A stretch of 64,000 nucleotides of DNA from Phoronis australis. Its lineage: Eukaryota > Phoronida > Phoronidae. Below are positions 21,901-36,900 of the stretch, piece after piece. The position numbers and the translations under genes were made by a program. Every line of letters begins with the position of its first letter. Positions within the stretch are counted from its first letter, which is position 1. Location of the stretch: assembly GCA_002633005.1 (NCBI GenBank), contig NMRA01000504.1:89571-153570 (forward strand), read 5' to 3'. The notes beneath the pieces were generated by a model. It was not told the origin of the DNA. It was given only the letters and a program-made list of their open reading frames with translations, and made no database searches.

Positions 21901-24900
21901 GAAAAATACTGTCTTATTGCTGTTGTGGTGAATACTTTGAACTCTTTTATTTAGTCTGTTCAAAAACTGGAGATTTTCTAGGAGAATTGCGTGACGGCTT
22001 TACAAGAGTCCTACCAGAAATTGTCCATGTTACAAAATTATGATTGCTTTCGATGGACGCCATATTTTGTAGACCTCAGCCATGTCTCATCTTGTCCCTG
22101 ATTGGCCAAGAAGTCATCAAAGTGTCTGCTGGGGGTCAACATAGTTTGGCAGTCACTGCTACAGGAAAGGTCAGGACATTTATTGGCAGTTGTGTCAAAG
22201 GACGGTGATGAGTTAGTGATCTGATACTAAAGTTTTGACTTAATTTTAATTGTTTGTCTTGTAGCTGACCAATGATTTTAAGTAGGTTGTCCTAAGATTC
22301 CAACCTGGCTTACCAATCACCATTATTAGTAGCCATGTTGGCAGTGTAGGCTACTAAGAAAACACCAGCCTTTCATCGACACAATCTTTTGGAAAATAAT
22401 GCACTTGAGCAGAACGTTATGTGTGTAATAACATGAGAGTCAGCACTAGCGCGGAGGAAAAAGAACTCAGTTTTGTTAGTTTCTATATTAGACAAATCAT
22501 GGCGCTGTTGTTCTAGTTCAAGTCAAGTGATATGCCCTCTGTCTTTATTTAGGCATTTGCATGGGGAGACAACTCTGCATATCAGTTAGCAGGCAGTGAA
22601 ACACTGTTGTCTGGTCCAAGGAATGTCAAGGTAGGCTGCCGTCAATGTTCATAATATAAATGTGCTACTATTTCTCTTCATAAATTATCAATTATAACAA
22701 CTACTGAAAATTTTGAATTTGAGAAAGGTTATTTTGAAATCAGTTAATTAGGCTTTTTATAACACCTCAATTTGGTATGTGACTTACTGTTTCAGCTCTT
22801 GTCAAATGTCAGCATCTGGGATGTGTCTGCGGGTCAGACATGTTCTCTGTTTCTGGCAGATGGTATGGGTTTTCAGCCGGACTTGTACTATTGTGGAGGA
22901 GAGACTAGGTCAGTCATGGAGACCTCGGCTTTCAGGTTCGCCACAGTGAAGAAGGTTAGTGGCATCCACTGTCAGTGGTGGTAGGAGATGACATTGTTTT
23001 TGCCTCTTATGTGTTTGATGCCTACAATTACCAGTGAATGATATTTGTCTATCCCAACTGTTGCAAACAGTCGTCTGTCAAAAGGTGATATTTTCACAAT
23101 ACTTTTCGAACACTTTCTTTGTGATTCACTTCACCAAAGTATTGTGTCATGTTTCTCGTCGACTAAAGTTGTCATTTGTTTCAAAATGTAGGATCTAAAC
23201 ACCTAATCTTCATTGTCACTACTGTTTGTAACAGCCTAATGTTAGAATTACTGAAGTAACTGAAACTGACACATCTGTGTGATATGTTAGTTAAGAGGTA
23301 ATATTGCATCTTGTTCCAATATTTCGTCCAGGATCTGAGCTCCAACAACTGCACATAAGAGTACCCTTACTATAGTCAACTAATAGTGATGAAATTAATG
23401 GGAAGACAATTCTGCTGCTTCAAAGCTGCAAGGACATTGTATGACATTGTATGACATTGTATGACATTGTATGACATTGTATGACATTGTATGACATTGT
23501 ATGACATTGTATGACATTGTATGACATTGTATGACATTGGTTTAGGCCAGTGATGAGCTCTGTGTTACACTATTTACTAAAAATATTAACAAATAAAAAC
23601 CGAAACTAGCTTAAACCATCAATATTACAGTATTTTGATTGTCAATATTGGACCACATTTGCCGAAGTTAATACCACGTTTGTTTGTTCAAAACTCTGAA
23701 CACTTTCCTGGAGTCGATAATGCATTAAATCTCAATAAGCTGAGTCTCATAATGGATACCTATGTTATAAAAAATCAACACTAGAAATTTAAGTTTTACC
23801 CTCTGAGATGGGCTCCATTGCCTGTCAAAATTAATTCTAGTGTCTAATATGATCTTGTGAAGCATGCTTTGTTGAGTTTAGAAATTTTACCGGAAAGCAT
23901 CGAATGTCCACATGATCTTTTGGGTTTGGAAACTGGAATTTCAGATTTAGTTGTCCAATTTTTCTACACAGCCCAGATTGTTCAATTCCCAGTACCACTG
24001 GAACTTTTGAAACTTAGAATTGAGAAGTTAGAATACTCCTGCCAGCTGAGGTGGCTAAGCAGTATTATTTTGTCCATACCAGTTGCTTTTTCGTGCTACA
24101 TTCTTGATGACTCTGTGAATGTCCTAGAATGAGAGAACATTCTCTGTATATTTCCAGATGATAGTTTTTGGTGCTCTCGCCAGGTGATGTAGCTAACCAG
24201 CATTACTTTTTCCACATGCACTGCCTCTGCATTCTACATACTTGTTGACTCAGTGAATGTCCGCTAATAAGAGAACCTTTCTCTGTATATCTCGAGTCGA
24301 TACTTCTTGCTTCTCTCGCCAGGTGGGGTGGCTCAAGCAAATCCATGCCGGAGGTGACTTAAACGCATGCATTGTAGACAAAAACATCACCGGTCATCTT
24401 GCTACTCTGCATGAGTTTGCTGCGACAGAGCGCTGCTTCTATCAACTGATTCACAAGTTCCTGCATAATGTTCTCAAACCGTTCGTTGCATCAGGTTGGT
24501 ATGGAATTTCAAAAATTCCAAAAATTTCCATCTTTCAGTTTGCGTGTCCATCTTTCATTGCTAGATGAACATTTATTACAGTACTGTTCACTCATCCAGT
24601 TGTCTACATTACTGCTGGAGCATGGCTGATGTACAGGGTGACCTAAAACCAAACCTTCAATTTCTTCATCTGTATTTACCCTTTTATATTTCAATTTGGT
24701 AGGTCTAAAGCTTTAGTCTATGGTTGATCTTTCCTCAAAATTTTAACCACTCGAATCAGTTTGCGTAGATTTTTTATTTCTCCGTTAAAATTAGAATATT
24801 GTGGGTTTGTATTTTCGAATCACTTTATAGCCTCAACTTTGTTTTGCAGCTGGCTGCCCTTGCTGTCCTACAGGCGTCCAGTCTTCTCTTTTTTGCCGAA

Positions 24901-27900
24901 ATATCTGTAAATTTTAACCTACGTAATGGGGCTGTAACTATCCAGTGATCTGTCTCAAAATTATGGTCTGGAAAACAATGGTTAATGCACATCATACTGG
25001 TGAACGCATTACAAACACACACCACACTTCATGTGAATGCAATACAAACACACACCATACTTCATGTGAACGCAATACAAACCCACTCCACATTTCATGT
25101 GAACGCAATACAAACACACACCACATTTCATGTGAACGCAATACAAACACACACCACATTTCATGTGAACGCAATACAAGCACAAACCACACTTCATGTG
25201 ACCGCAGTACACAGGACAGACACTGCAGTGTAAAAGTTGTTCAACTTATTAATTGTTTACTTCAGATGAGCTTGCTAGTGTTCAGACGGATTCGCTAGTA
25301 TCGACATTGAACAAGATGGTGGAGGACTACACCACTGTGTCAAACAAGGTATTGTGATGCTGCTTTCCTGTAACATTTAGGTTACACTTTAGATTAAGCA
25401 TGAGAAGGATGGCTTCAGGACATGATTGTCTATGTTCTTAGTCTTCAATTTTTTCATCATAAGCAGTAGAGCTAAGGTTGTTATTAATATTACCTTCTGT
25501 AAGTCACCTAAGCTGGCAGAATGTTTTATCGGTGCTGTGAAAAGTTTAACAAACCAAGCTGTTGACTTAAAATTAAAAGCTCTTGCGCTAACCTATGGCT
25601 TATCTGACATGCATGGTATGTGAAGGCACATTTACCACTTCTGCTGGCCTTGGGTGTTACGATTCTTGAGCTCATATCTGATAACACTTACTTCAGAGGT
25701 TATTTTGTCTAAATGGTCTCTGCGTTCAGATTGCTCACTTTCACATCTGTCTCTAGGTTGGTCTCAATACCTGTGAACTGGTCATGGTCCTGCAGACATC
25801 GTCTAAGCTCTGTGACATCTCGCTGGTCGGCGATGCTAGCAATTATGTCAACACATTCCTCAAGTTTACCAAGTCATTTGGAGATTTTCTGGCACTGGGT
25901 GGCTTTGATCAAATTCATAAGATTATGAGGTACATGACACATAGTTTCTTGTCAATGTAGTGAAGTGAATCTGAGTGGTTGTACATTAACTCTCAGTTTA
26001 TGATTGATGCATTCAGTGACCAGATTTCAGGTTGAAAAATGTTAAGAAAAAAATCAAGATGGCTATGGGGATGCTAGTCGCAGATTCAACCTTTGAATGG
26101 ATTTCCAGTTGGTTCATAAATAAGGTGTAGTTGTGTATGGGAGAAATACTTGTTCATAGTAATAAAAACTCAGTCCATGCCAAAATGAAGGTTTTTAAGA
26201 TGGGGATGTGCATGCGTGTGTCTGTATTCAAATGTATTTTAAGCTTTTTATAAGTATGTCATATTCCCGTTGATTGGTGAAATGGATATTTTATGCTTTC
26301 ATAAAATGACATTTACTTCAAATGTCTTTTATTAAATTTCCTAATATTGGAAAATTATGGGCTTTTTCTACCTAAATTTGAAGATCATTTGTGTCTATAA
26401 ACTTGACTGAAAATTTTTGAAATATAGTAGATAAAGTAATCAAAATTTTTCAATAATAATGCTAATCCGTTCAGAGAGCTTTTTGTTTTATACACAATGC
26501 TTTTTTGAAACTCAGAAGATTTTTATTTCCTTAATTGCAAATAGACTTGTAAGCCAAGTGGAATGTGCATTATTTTTCAAATATTGCATGTCATGGTTAT
26601 TTTTCATTTATTTATCTCACAACATTGCCGACAGATGAAATTCTATTTTGTCAAATTTTTTCCACTTAAGTGTAGATTAAGAAAATTTTAGTCAATCACT
26701 AGCATGGCTTGTACTCTCTAGATGTCATAAAACAACTTTTGGTAAATTTTCCGTTATTTACCAGCCTTTGAAAAAGAGAAAAATGGCAATTTTGGCAATC
26801 ATGCCAAGAATTGGCTTACCTCAAAATCCAACTGCTGATTGGTGGTTGGGTAATTGGCCCAATTATATTGCACACACTGCAGAATTAATGAGGAGCATAT
26901 TATTGCAACATTAAACAAATGTTTTAGGTTGTAAAAGTCACATTTCTTGTCCAATTTTCAAAATTCAAAACCTAATCACGTGTGCTTTTCCCATACTTTT
27001 TGAAATATTATGCTATTTACAAACATTCAAAATGAAAATTTAAAAATACTATTGTCACCCCTAATATGTTCATGATGGTCTCATTATCTAGAGAATGATA
27101 ACGTCAGGAGCCTGAGGCTATTTAATTAACCACAACAGCAACGTGTCTTTGATCTGAATTGGCAAATTATGTTGTGTGCAAACAGGTTGAGTTGCCCAAT
27201 CTCAACCTGTAAGGGTGTCAATGTACTACAGGATTCTTTTCATGAATTATTTTTGTGCGAAATAAGTGTTGAATTACTGTATTAAAATGGTTTTTGCGAT
27301 ATTGTAATAAAGTAGAAAAATTCATCCAGTGCCATTCTTTCATTTTTTGTACGTATGTTGTGATAAATAAAATCGTGCTTGTATGATGACCGGTGCATTT
27401 TTTGGGAACACTTGACATAATACTACGTAGGTTCCTGAATATTAACGTTCGGCACTAAATTCGAGGTTTTATTGTGGAAAGTAAATCCCATCTGTATCTG
27501 GTATTCATTTGTTCAGAGTTCAATATGTTTTACCATAAGGATATTCTTCTATAGCTCTGTTAACATTTTTGTCTGGTTGCTCTAAAGACAGATTCAACTC
27601 TGTGTTCCAGTCCATTTCTTGAAAGGCGTTTGATTGACCTTGGTACCTTAATTGAAGAGGCGAAACTGGAAAAGTCGTCAAATGTCACGGTAATGTTCCG
27701 TCGTCTGCTGCAATTACCACTGCGGCGAATGAAGGATTATGAGAGGCTCACCGGAAAGTTGGCTGTTGGGGTAAGTTTGGGCGGGACTTACAGTAGTGGG
27801 CATGACTTACAGTTGTGGGCAGGACTTACAGTAGTGGGCATGACTTCCAGTAGTGGGCATGACTTACAGTAGTGGGCAGGACTTAAAGTAGTGGGCATGA

Positions 27901-30900
27901 GTTACAGTAGTGGGCATGAGTTACAGTAGTGGGCATGACTTGCAGTAGTGGGCATGACTTCCAGTAGTGGGCATGACTTACAGTAGTGGGCATGACTTAC
28001 AGTAGTGGGCATGACTTACAGTAGTGGGCATGACTTACATAAGTGGGCAAGACTAACAATGGTTTGAATGGGAACAGCTGCAGCAGTTTTTTGAAAAATG
28101 AGCAGGAAATGATAGGACATTTTTTTGCAGCTCTGAATTGTGCTAGCTTTTCAAAAGATGTCTGAGATTTTTCAACTTTTTTGAAACCTTGTTTTGTTAC
28201 TGCAGTGAAACACAGCACAGACTCAGTGAGTGTTAGAGCTGGTGGTCTTTTGAGTCAACTGCCTGTAGTTTTCAACATAAACTAGACAGATCTTTGTCAT
28301 ACTCTGCCAAAGTTGGATTAATGTGTCGCCAGAACTATTTGGTAGGTTAGCTGAGCTTTGGTCGCATTAAAATGGAGATTATTCTGAACTCCTGTTGCAG
28401 TTTAATGTGAATGAAAAAAGTCACCTTTAAGCACCTATTCTTGATTGAAAGCTCAGCGTCTGTTTTTTCAATTCCGGATGTGGGTGCCCTGGGCATTAAC
28501 TGGGACAAGTACCGTTGGTATCGATTTTATGTAACCGGATTTTATGATTTTTTCTGAATCTTATTAATCACGGCCAAATACGGTCAGTTTAAAGCTGGGT
28601 CAGACACAATGCCACCCTCTGTTCCGAAATTACTTTGATTTAGACCACCCATGGTGATGAAATTGGTCTTAACATGTTCTTTGCTAGGTAGATGTGATCT
28701 CTGGACTCTTGGAAACACTTGACCGTTCATTATTGTTTGACACCCAGTTCAATGGATGATTTCATGCACTGAGTATGATCTCAAGCACTAGACCAACTGC
28801 TATTTCATCCCAAATCCAGAAATTTACTTCTCATCAGTGTAAGGAGCATGGTGACAGTACTTAAAATCATGGTATCTTGGGAATGATTTAATTCGAAAGC
28901 CAAAGAGCACCTTTATATCACCTTTAAATGTTATCATTAATTGATGATTTTCAAAATAGCCGCGTGATATTGAAATTCACTAATCCGTCAGATGGCAATC
29001 GTGTCTTTGGTGGACAGGTGTTCAGTGCCACCTATAGATCCTATGTAATGCAGATGGGAGGTTTCAACCTATTTGTTATAAGAACAGCATTTTGACAACT
29101 ATCCAGCTATTATAATGCCGGCAAATTTCTAGTTCAGTGTGATGGGATGTTTGCCTTACGAAAAAGGCAAACTTTTGAAATATCAATGAATGAACAAGGG
29201 CATCACATTCCAAACATATCCCACTGCGATGAAGTGTCTGCCGACAAACCCAGTGGCTGTGGCTGATAATGCAGGAGAATTTCAATCCCAGTCAGTGTCA
29301 AAAAGTTAAGATTAGTAAAGTTAATAAACTAATCAAGCAGTGGGAGGAGCTGACAATGGAATTTATTCTAAGACTTGTTTTTAAATTTATGAACCACGGT
29401 GTAGTAAATGAATTTCTGTCCAATCAGAAGTCACTTTTGTGCTCTCATTACTCTAGAGAGTGCCGATATGGAACGTCTGCTATTAGCACAACTGTACGGC
29501 ATCTATTTTGTTAATCATATTAATTGTGTCTTACTAATCATTCCCGGTGTTTAGTCCAGTGAAAGCACATTACTACTGCACGTGAGTGAACTGTGGGATC
29601 AGCTAAAGCAGACGGCCAGGTTAGATCACACTGCAGCAGACAGCACAAGACTGTTTTGGGACAACTGTACGCCAAAGTTCGTGGTTAGTAAGGGTAACTT
29701 TTAATTATTTTGCTTTTTGTATTGTGTAGTCCGTATACCCTACCTGTTTACTTAATGCCCTTTGGTTCGAATAATTACTAAAAAATAGGCATGTGGAGTA
29801 ATTGTTGGTTTGAATGAGACAAAACATGATTGATTAAAAAAGAATTACAAGTAACTATTATAAGATTTGAAATTCATTAGTTGACTTTCAGCCATACGTT
29901 GTCATCGTCTTCAGGTTGTACAGGTGAAGACAGTCGACCAAAAGTACTAAAAGTACCATACACAAGTCTCATGATGTGGAGTTATGATACATCTGCCATA
30001 ATGTTTGTTAACTCCACACCTATTGGGTAGGATTTTGTATTCATTTTAATGATGTTTCACTCGTCCTTCGCTGCTCACCTTCAGGAACAGTTCCGTAAGC
30101 CTAGTCGACGACTGTTGCGTGAGAGCAAAACTCACCCGTTGACGCTACAGAATGCTGGCAGCTTCTCCTTTCATTGGTTTCTCCTGTTTAACGACAGCTT
30201 TGTTCACATGAGGGTGAGTTTTGTCGTTCTAGTGATGGCTTGCTCCACCAACATGTAGACACTCATTCACGTTACTTTCACATTGTGTATTGTAATCAGT
30301 TCTCAAAATGAGCTAATTTAACATTTTCGACTTTGTCTGTGTAGAGTTACCCTCAAAGTGACGAGGGATTAGTCCTACAGTACATTATAGCAAATTAAAG
30401 TCATGGCAATTATTCTAATTATTCAAGAATAGCATTTTCACCTTAAAAGGGTTATTATATACTAAAAACCACTTTACCATCCAATTCTCTGAAACAAAAT
30501 AATGCTCTGTAACCACCGACTACCCTCAACAATTTTGAGAACTCCTTACAAAGTCTGCTAGATGGGCAAGCAAAACTATGACACAGATAGCATGGGCTTT
30601 TAGTTAAATCATGTTTTTACCGCTCAAGGGTGGCGCATTAGGAGACGACTAAACAAAGAACGGTCGAAGTTACCAAAACAAGAGTTTCGTATTTTTTAAC
30701 TTTGTTAACTTTCTCATTCATTACATACCATTCTCAGTCATGAGAGAGAGCTGCTATGGCAATAAAACAGACAACTGTTATCCTGTGGGATGCGAATTAT
30801 TTGGAAAAACTTGCGTAGAGCAACCATGCTAGCTGCTGTATATCTGGATATGCCAGTTATATACCACAGTTCTTGTGCAATCAGCCCGCCCAAGTTTACA

Positions 30901-33900
30901 TGTTGTTTGTCCGTCTCTTCCAGTATTCCAGCCATCAGTCTTTCCCACTCTCCACTCTGTGGACAGAATCTCTACAAGACGAGGATCACCTCAGATACAC
31001 GTTCAAGCTGTTGTTCCCTGAGTCGTCCAGAATCCTATCAGCTCCTGACTCTGCACAGAAGGTAACACAAATGGAGAATGTATGATAACGCTGTCTCCGT
31101 TGATTTTGTGCATGAATTTAAAGTGGTTTGCATGACTGTGTTAGTATAGTTCATAACTCCTGAATATAACTTAGCCAATGATTCAGCTTTGTATCCAAAT
31201 ATGGATAAAACGCCTCTGGATAAAATGCACATTTTTCGAAAGATTTGATATGAATTGGAAGCTAGAAGAAATTCTCAGTGTGAAGGGACATAACATTCCC
31301 GTAGTGCACTACTGGAACTGTAAGAAGTCCAACCTGGTTGTATTTAACTTCCTTTTTATCTTCTGTTAGTAATGAATCTACTGTCTTCCAACTTGCGCTC
31401 AAAATTTAAACTCAGTTGACAGCATGTTTAATAATAATGTGACCTGGATGCAATGAGACTGAGTAGATGTCGACTCACAGGACCTGTGTGAAGCAACGTT
31501 GCAAATTATATTGACATTCTATTCTAACTTGTTTGGGTTTTGTTGTATGAGCAATTTGTTTCTCAGTCTTGATTAGGTTAAGAAAGGGAGGAAGGTAGGT
31601 GAGGCAAAAAAATTCAGTCACAAAAGTGGCCATTTTGTGTTGGATTGGTATTAGTCACTTGAAGGGGTCCCGGATTTTGAGAACCACTTTGGTGCCCGTT
31701 ATTCAATCAGTAAAAGAAACTGGTTCTCAAAGTCATTGACCCCTGTGACTAATACTGCTGAGTCATTCAGAATTGGCCAGATAATATTCTGCCAAAGACC
31801 GAATCTCACAAATTTATACCCCAGAAGGCGCGTGCATTGGTATCCATGAAAACTTTGATGTCTTTGATTTACTGAATATTCTGGATCTAATAACAGTTTT
31901 CTTCACTTTGAGTTGTAACTTATTTGTATTTATTCCATTCCATGCTCACTCCAATGGCCATATCGTCAAACCACCTGCAGGACAACATCCTAAAGTTTTT
32001 ATTGCGAATAACATTTGGGTGTAACTTACTCTTGCAGTCCGAGTGGCTGGCGGCTATCAACATGGCTGTTGACGGGGTGTTGAACAACAGTCCTCTTTCC
32101 CACCTCCGCAGTGAGGTGAGTGCTGCACGCTCGCCCCCTTTGTCACGTCACGCCAGCTTTACATTCAACAAGAGCGGCAGTCTGTCTGGAGCCCATTACA
32201 GTGGCATGTGGTACTGTGGACATATGTACGGAGAGTAAGTTGTTGTCAATTGTAATTGGAGTCTTGTGACTTGTGCTGGCAAAAAATGCTGTCTTCCATA
32301 TTCAACGATTTCACTTAGTGGCGTTGTTTTAGCTGTTCTCTCATTTTTTGAAACTGTCATGATAGAAAGTAGGCTTAAGGCTGTGTATGTTTTGTTCACT
32401 TTAACTTAGTTGTTTAGTTATCGGTATTACTAGGGAGCCTGGTAATATTGCATAATATTGCAATGCTTGATTTTGCTGATTGAGAGTAGTTTGCACGCCA
32501 TTGATGCTGGATTTAAACACTCAAACCACATAGGCGTGCTGAATACTAGGTAGAAGGTATTAGTTTTTTCCCTTGTATCTTACTCAGAATATCCTTCGGT
32601 ATAATTTGGTACATGGCATATAAGTTTTTTTAGATGCGTGATACATCTTGGATCATCTGCAGAACATTCAAGGAGTGTCATTGTGTATTAAACTCTTTGC
32701 AATTTTGTTGACAGCTTAGTCGCTAATGAGACAGTATTAGGTTTTAAAATTTGATTTTTTTTGGATAAAATTGCCAGTCATTTATTATAAGATTTCCTCA
32801 TTTGTTTTTTAATACTGTGTGCCCTGCGATGTCTTGTACTGGATTATTGTCATGTATGATTCTATTGTTTCAGGGGTGAACTCAGCTGGGCAGATGGACG
32901 CAAGTATGTTGGCTTGTTCAAACATGGTGTTCAGCATGGGTAGGTATTGAAAACTAGGCCACTTCCTTCTTACTCAATGCTCAATATGCATCAATTGGTT
33001 TTTACTTAATTTGCATTATTTGGTGGATTTAAACAGATGTTTAATATTGTTTTATATCTGTCTTACTAGTTTGTGCTTTGCCAGGATGATTGAATAATTT
33101 TCACCTTTTCTGAGTAGTTTTCACTTGCTGTATGTAGCATTTTTGTTTGAAAAAGTTGACAATATTTCTTTTCATAAAAACTTACATTTATCAAAACAAA
33201 AGTGTCTCTGCTAATGTTCAGTTGTTATTTTCTGTCTGCTTTCCTTCTAGATTTTCACCATAAGTTTGATGGAGCCAGACGAATTTCATCTTGTCATTTT
33301 GAAAACTACTGTTGCTATATGCAAATAATATGCATTGCTAATGCACATGCACAATATGTATTTATTTGTTCACAGCTCAGTTAACGACTAAACAAACTGC
33401 AGTTCTATTCATTGACAATTTATAAATGTGAAAAGAAAATATTCTGCAAATAGGTGACCCTTGCACTAATGCCGTACCTTAGGGGCTTACATAGCCCGCA
33501 TCATGCAGTGTTATTCCCCAACACCATGTCACGATACTTAATGGACGTGATTGAGTGATTTGCGGCAAGTCATTTTCTACACAAAACTAGTTCTTAAAAA
33601 CATTTGTCAATTTTCAATATACTTCATATTCACATCGTCGGTGTATGTTGTCTTTGTAACTAATTTGACCAAGCAATCACAGAGATAAGAAATTAGCGTG
33701 CAAGTTACACTTAAGTAATCCCAAACAAATGTTTTTATTATTATTTTAAAGTTCTTTACCATTAGCTAACATCAAACACATTTTTTCAAAATTTTGGTCA
33801 TTCACAATTTTGCGAAATGAAAAAACTAAGGCAAAACGATGCACTTTCTTTCAAACTAATTTGTGAGATTTTATCGTATTTGTATTATGATGATTGTGTA

Positions 33901-36900
33901 GTAAGCTGAGTGGTTAACATTTCCCCTATTTGCAGGTATGGCGTACTGACCATTCCCAATCCAGACAAGGAAGACGAGGTGCAAGAAGGAAATTGGAAGG
34001 AGGGACAGTTGAACGGGTTAGGCAAAATAAAGTGAGTGGCAGATGTGCAATTTGGCGAATGATACATTTTCTTATAAAATCTATTTAATATTTAAATCTC
34101 TTTCATGTTACCTATATTGTTGTACGTAAGGCATTGTTCCTACGTTAAAGTCTTCGCGCCATCTTTGAAACCCATCGGTTTGGTCCATGTTTTGGACTTT
34201 GTTTTGATTTTTTAACGAATTACTGTTGGCATTGCACATGATAAAACCATGGGAAGATTGGAGATCTTAGATTTCTACAATAGAAAGCTTCACGACTCCT
34301 GTCTGACCAGCTTTATGTTTGCGATTCCAACTTGACCTAATTGGTGCTGCACAGGACTTTTAATTGTTTCTTTTTGTGACCACAATTTTGAAATTTGGAC
34401 ACCTGAATAATCTAAGTAAAAGTGTACTTTCATCCATCATCTTTATTAAATACAAGGTCAGTGACCCGTAGTTCCATTTCACATAATAATAATGATAATG
34501 ATAATAATAATAATAATATTAATAATAATAATAATAATAATAATAAGTTCGCTGCATAATAACTATACAATGTACATAATTGGACTACTTGCAGTGTTAA
34601 CAATTCGTCACCTAACAACATTCGTTTTTTATGAAAAATGTCAAAAGCTTTTTGACTGGTTTGTGAATAATGCTCTTAAATGCGCCATGCTTGGACAACC
34701 TTCATAATCACAAAGAACAGGATATACAAAAAGAGTGAAACTCTGTTTCAGCTTTGGCTGCATTGACGTCACATTTGGCTACTTTGCTGAAATCCCAGGT
34801 CACCACTCGAAATCTGATGTTGCCAAAAGTGCCGTTTAATTCGGCAACTAAAAAACAAGACTCCGAACAAAAAAGGTCTTGCAGGACTCCGAACTTGCAT
34901 GCACCAATTTGTCCCCTTAAACATCATGTGCCATTCACTAACTCAATTCCTCCTGCCAACAAGTGAAGATAGAACACAGACAATCGCATACCCTGAAGGC
35001 GTGTGTTCTTTCACCGATCGTGCTCAATGTTTGCAGAACTATTCAGACTTCCATCATGTTTACTTCCTCTTGTAATTTAAGCACGTGTTTGATGTGTGGT
35101 GTCTGCTGTGGCGGCAAAGGCACTGATTTCACAAAATAAACGGAAAAATTGTGAACCAAAGGTATAAAATCTAGGGAAAGTGTACTTAATAATTTTAAGT
35201 TTGGAAGTCACCACAAACTTTTGAACCGGATTTCGGTTGACTTTGTGACGACTTTGTGCCGACTTGGGATTTTTTCGAGGTCGCCAAACACAATCTGCAG
35301 GTCGCCAAATCGAGCACTGTGGCGTAATCGTTGTTATCTTGAAGCATTATTTCTTCTACCCATTTTTCTATTTAAGTACTGCATCTAAAATTTGCCGTTT
35401 AAGTGTATAGTTTCATCAAAGTTATCATGGTGAAAGCCCGGAAGGAAATCAGATGTAAACTAAAAGCGCTAAATAATTTGAAGTTTGGCTAGAAATTTTT
35501 GCTTCAAAATTTTGCTGATTTTCGATGAGAAGAATTTTTTTCGATGTTTCTTGAAGCCGGCACCCAGCTAGTGGGAATACGTCCATTGGTATTTGTTTAG
35601 TAGATGTGCCATACCACTTATTTGTGTTGAAACAATAATATTTATAAATGAAACCAGTTGATAACTGTCTTATAAAATCTGATGTTCATGCAGTATCTCT
35701 TATTACCTGTGTCTAGGTATGTTAACGGCGACGTGTATGAAGGCCACTTCCTGAACGGACTGAGGCAAGGTCATGGTGTATACCGTCAAGGTCTGATCAC
35801 GTCACCAGTGGCTAGTCTGTACATCGGTGAATGGCTGAATGATAAACGCAGTGGTTACGGAGTCATGGATGATGTCATACTTGGTAATGTTGAACCTTGT
35901 ACAAGATAAAAATACTCACAAAATACTGTTTCCGCGTCATGACGGTCCGTTCAGCCTGCAGATTATTTTCCACTAAATTCCTACTGAAATTGATACTTCA
36001 TTACGATTGTAGTCTGTCATCAAAATCTTTTGATGCCTTCACTAGGATCCAATATGTAGAGTAGCCAATCACATTGAACTAATTTCCAATGTTCACATGT
36101 ACAGTACACAAGAACATGATGTTAATGACTTAATTATCATCGTTCATAATGTTTTATTGCTCGAGCTCTAAGGTTTTTGATGCCATAGTTAAAGCCGTTG
36201 AAGTTTTATAATACCTTTGATCACTCAAAGTTCTGTTTTTTTTCGATAACTCTTAGCGGAATTTGTAAAACCCATGTGTAAGACTGGTGCCTATGTATAA
36301 GACAGTCACCCCAAAGTCATAATCACAAACAAAACCAGTAACAATTTGCAAAATTCAGTTGTCGTGACGCGAAATTACAGTTATTTTGTCTGTTTTCTTG
36401 TGGCTTGAAGTGTAGTGTATACGGGAACATGTTTCATGAAGCCTAGTTTGTTGTTTATGGACTCTTATTACTTTGTGGACATTCACAGAATGAGTCGATG
36501 TAGTTGGTATCGTATTCGTTCAGATGCTTGGGAAACTAAAAAATCAGTGAGGTGCCATTGAGCCGAGTCTTGACATTTAAAAAGTTTGTGAGAAGTTAGA
36601 GATGGGCATTTACCTGAACAGTCAATTTGCTCAATGCAAATATCTTCAAATCTTTTCTGCACATGAATATTATAATTACATTTTATTTAGAACATGCGTG
36701 AGCCAAATAGCTATTTCACATTTTTGTAAAGAACCGGTAAAATTCCTTCTTGAATGCAGCTACTTGTGATTTCTCATTACCCTAAAGAGTGACTTTCGTA
36801 CATTTTGGAAGCTTTCACAAAGACAGTGGCACTTTTCAGGAAGTCTTGATCGTATAAATTAGGAGCGGGTGTTAAAAAGGAAAATTTGATGGTTGGAACT

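Larger units (their letters stand above)
22955..24322 (+). other. Alsin intron with a 10-bp minisatellite and repeated splice acceptors
   Basis: Contains an (ATGACATTGT)n array at 23,433-23,540 and, at the 3' end, a tandem array of ~139 bp units that each carry a copy of the splice acceptor and the 5' edge of the next exon. Both are described separately. Confidence 0.75.

Noticed and set aside
24945-25298. Open frames of 66-117 codons on both strands at 25.0-25.2 kb
   Set aside because: The 33-bp repeat keeps frame by arithmetic. The real alsin exon (25,266-25,348) uses a proper acceptor and only its own short frame.
25426-25623. 65-codon plus-strand frame (contains [16 protein letters not shown]) considered as an alsin exon
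   Set aside because: The neighbouring exons join directly in phase 0 (25,348 to 25,757) and match the family without it. No good donor ends this frame.
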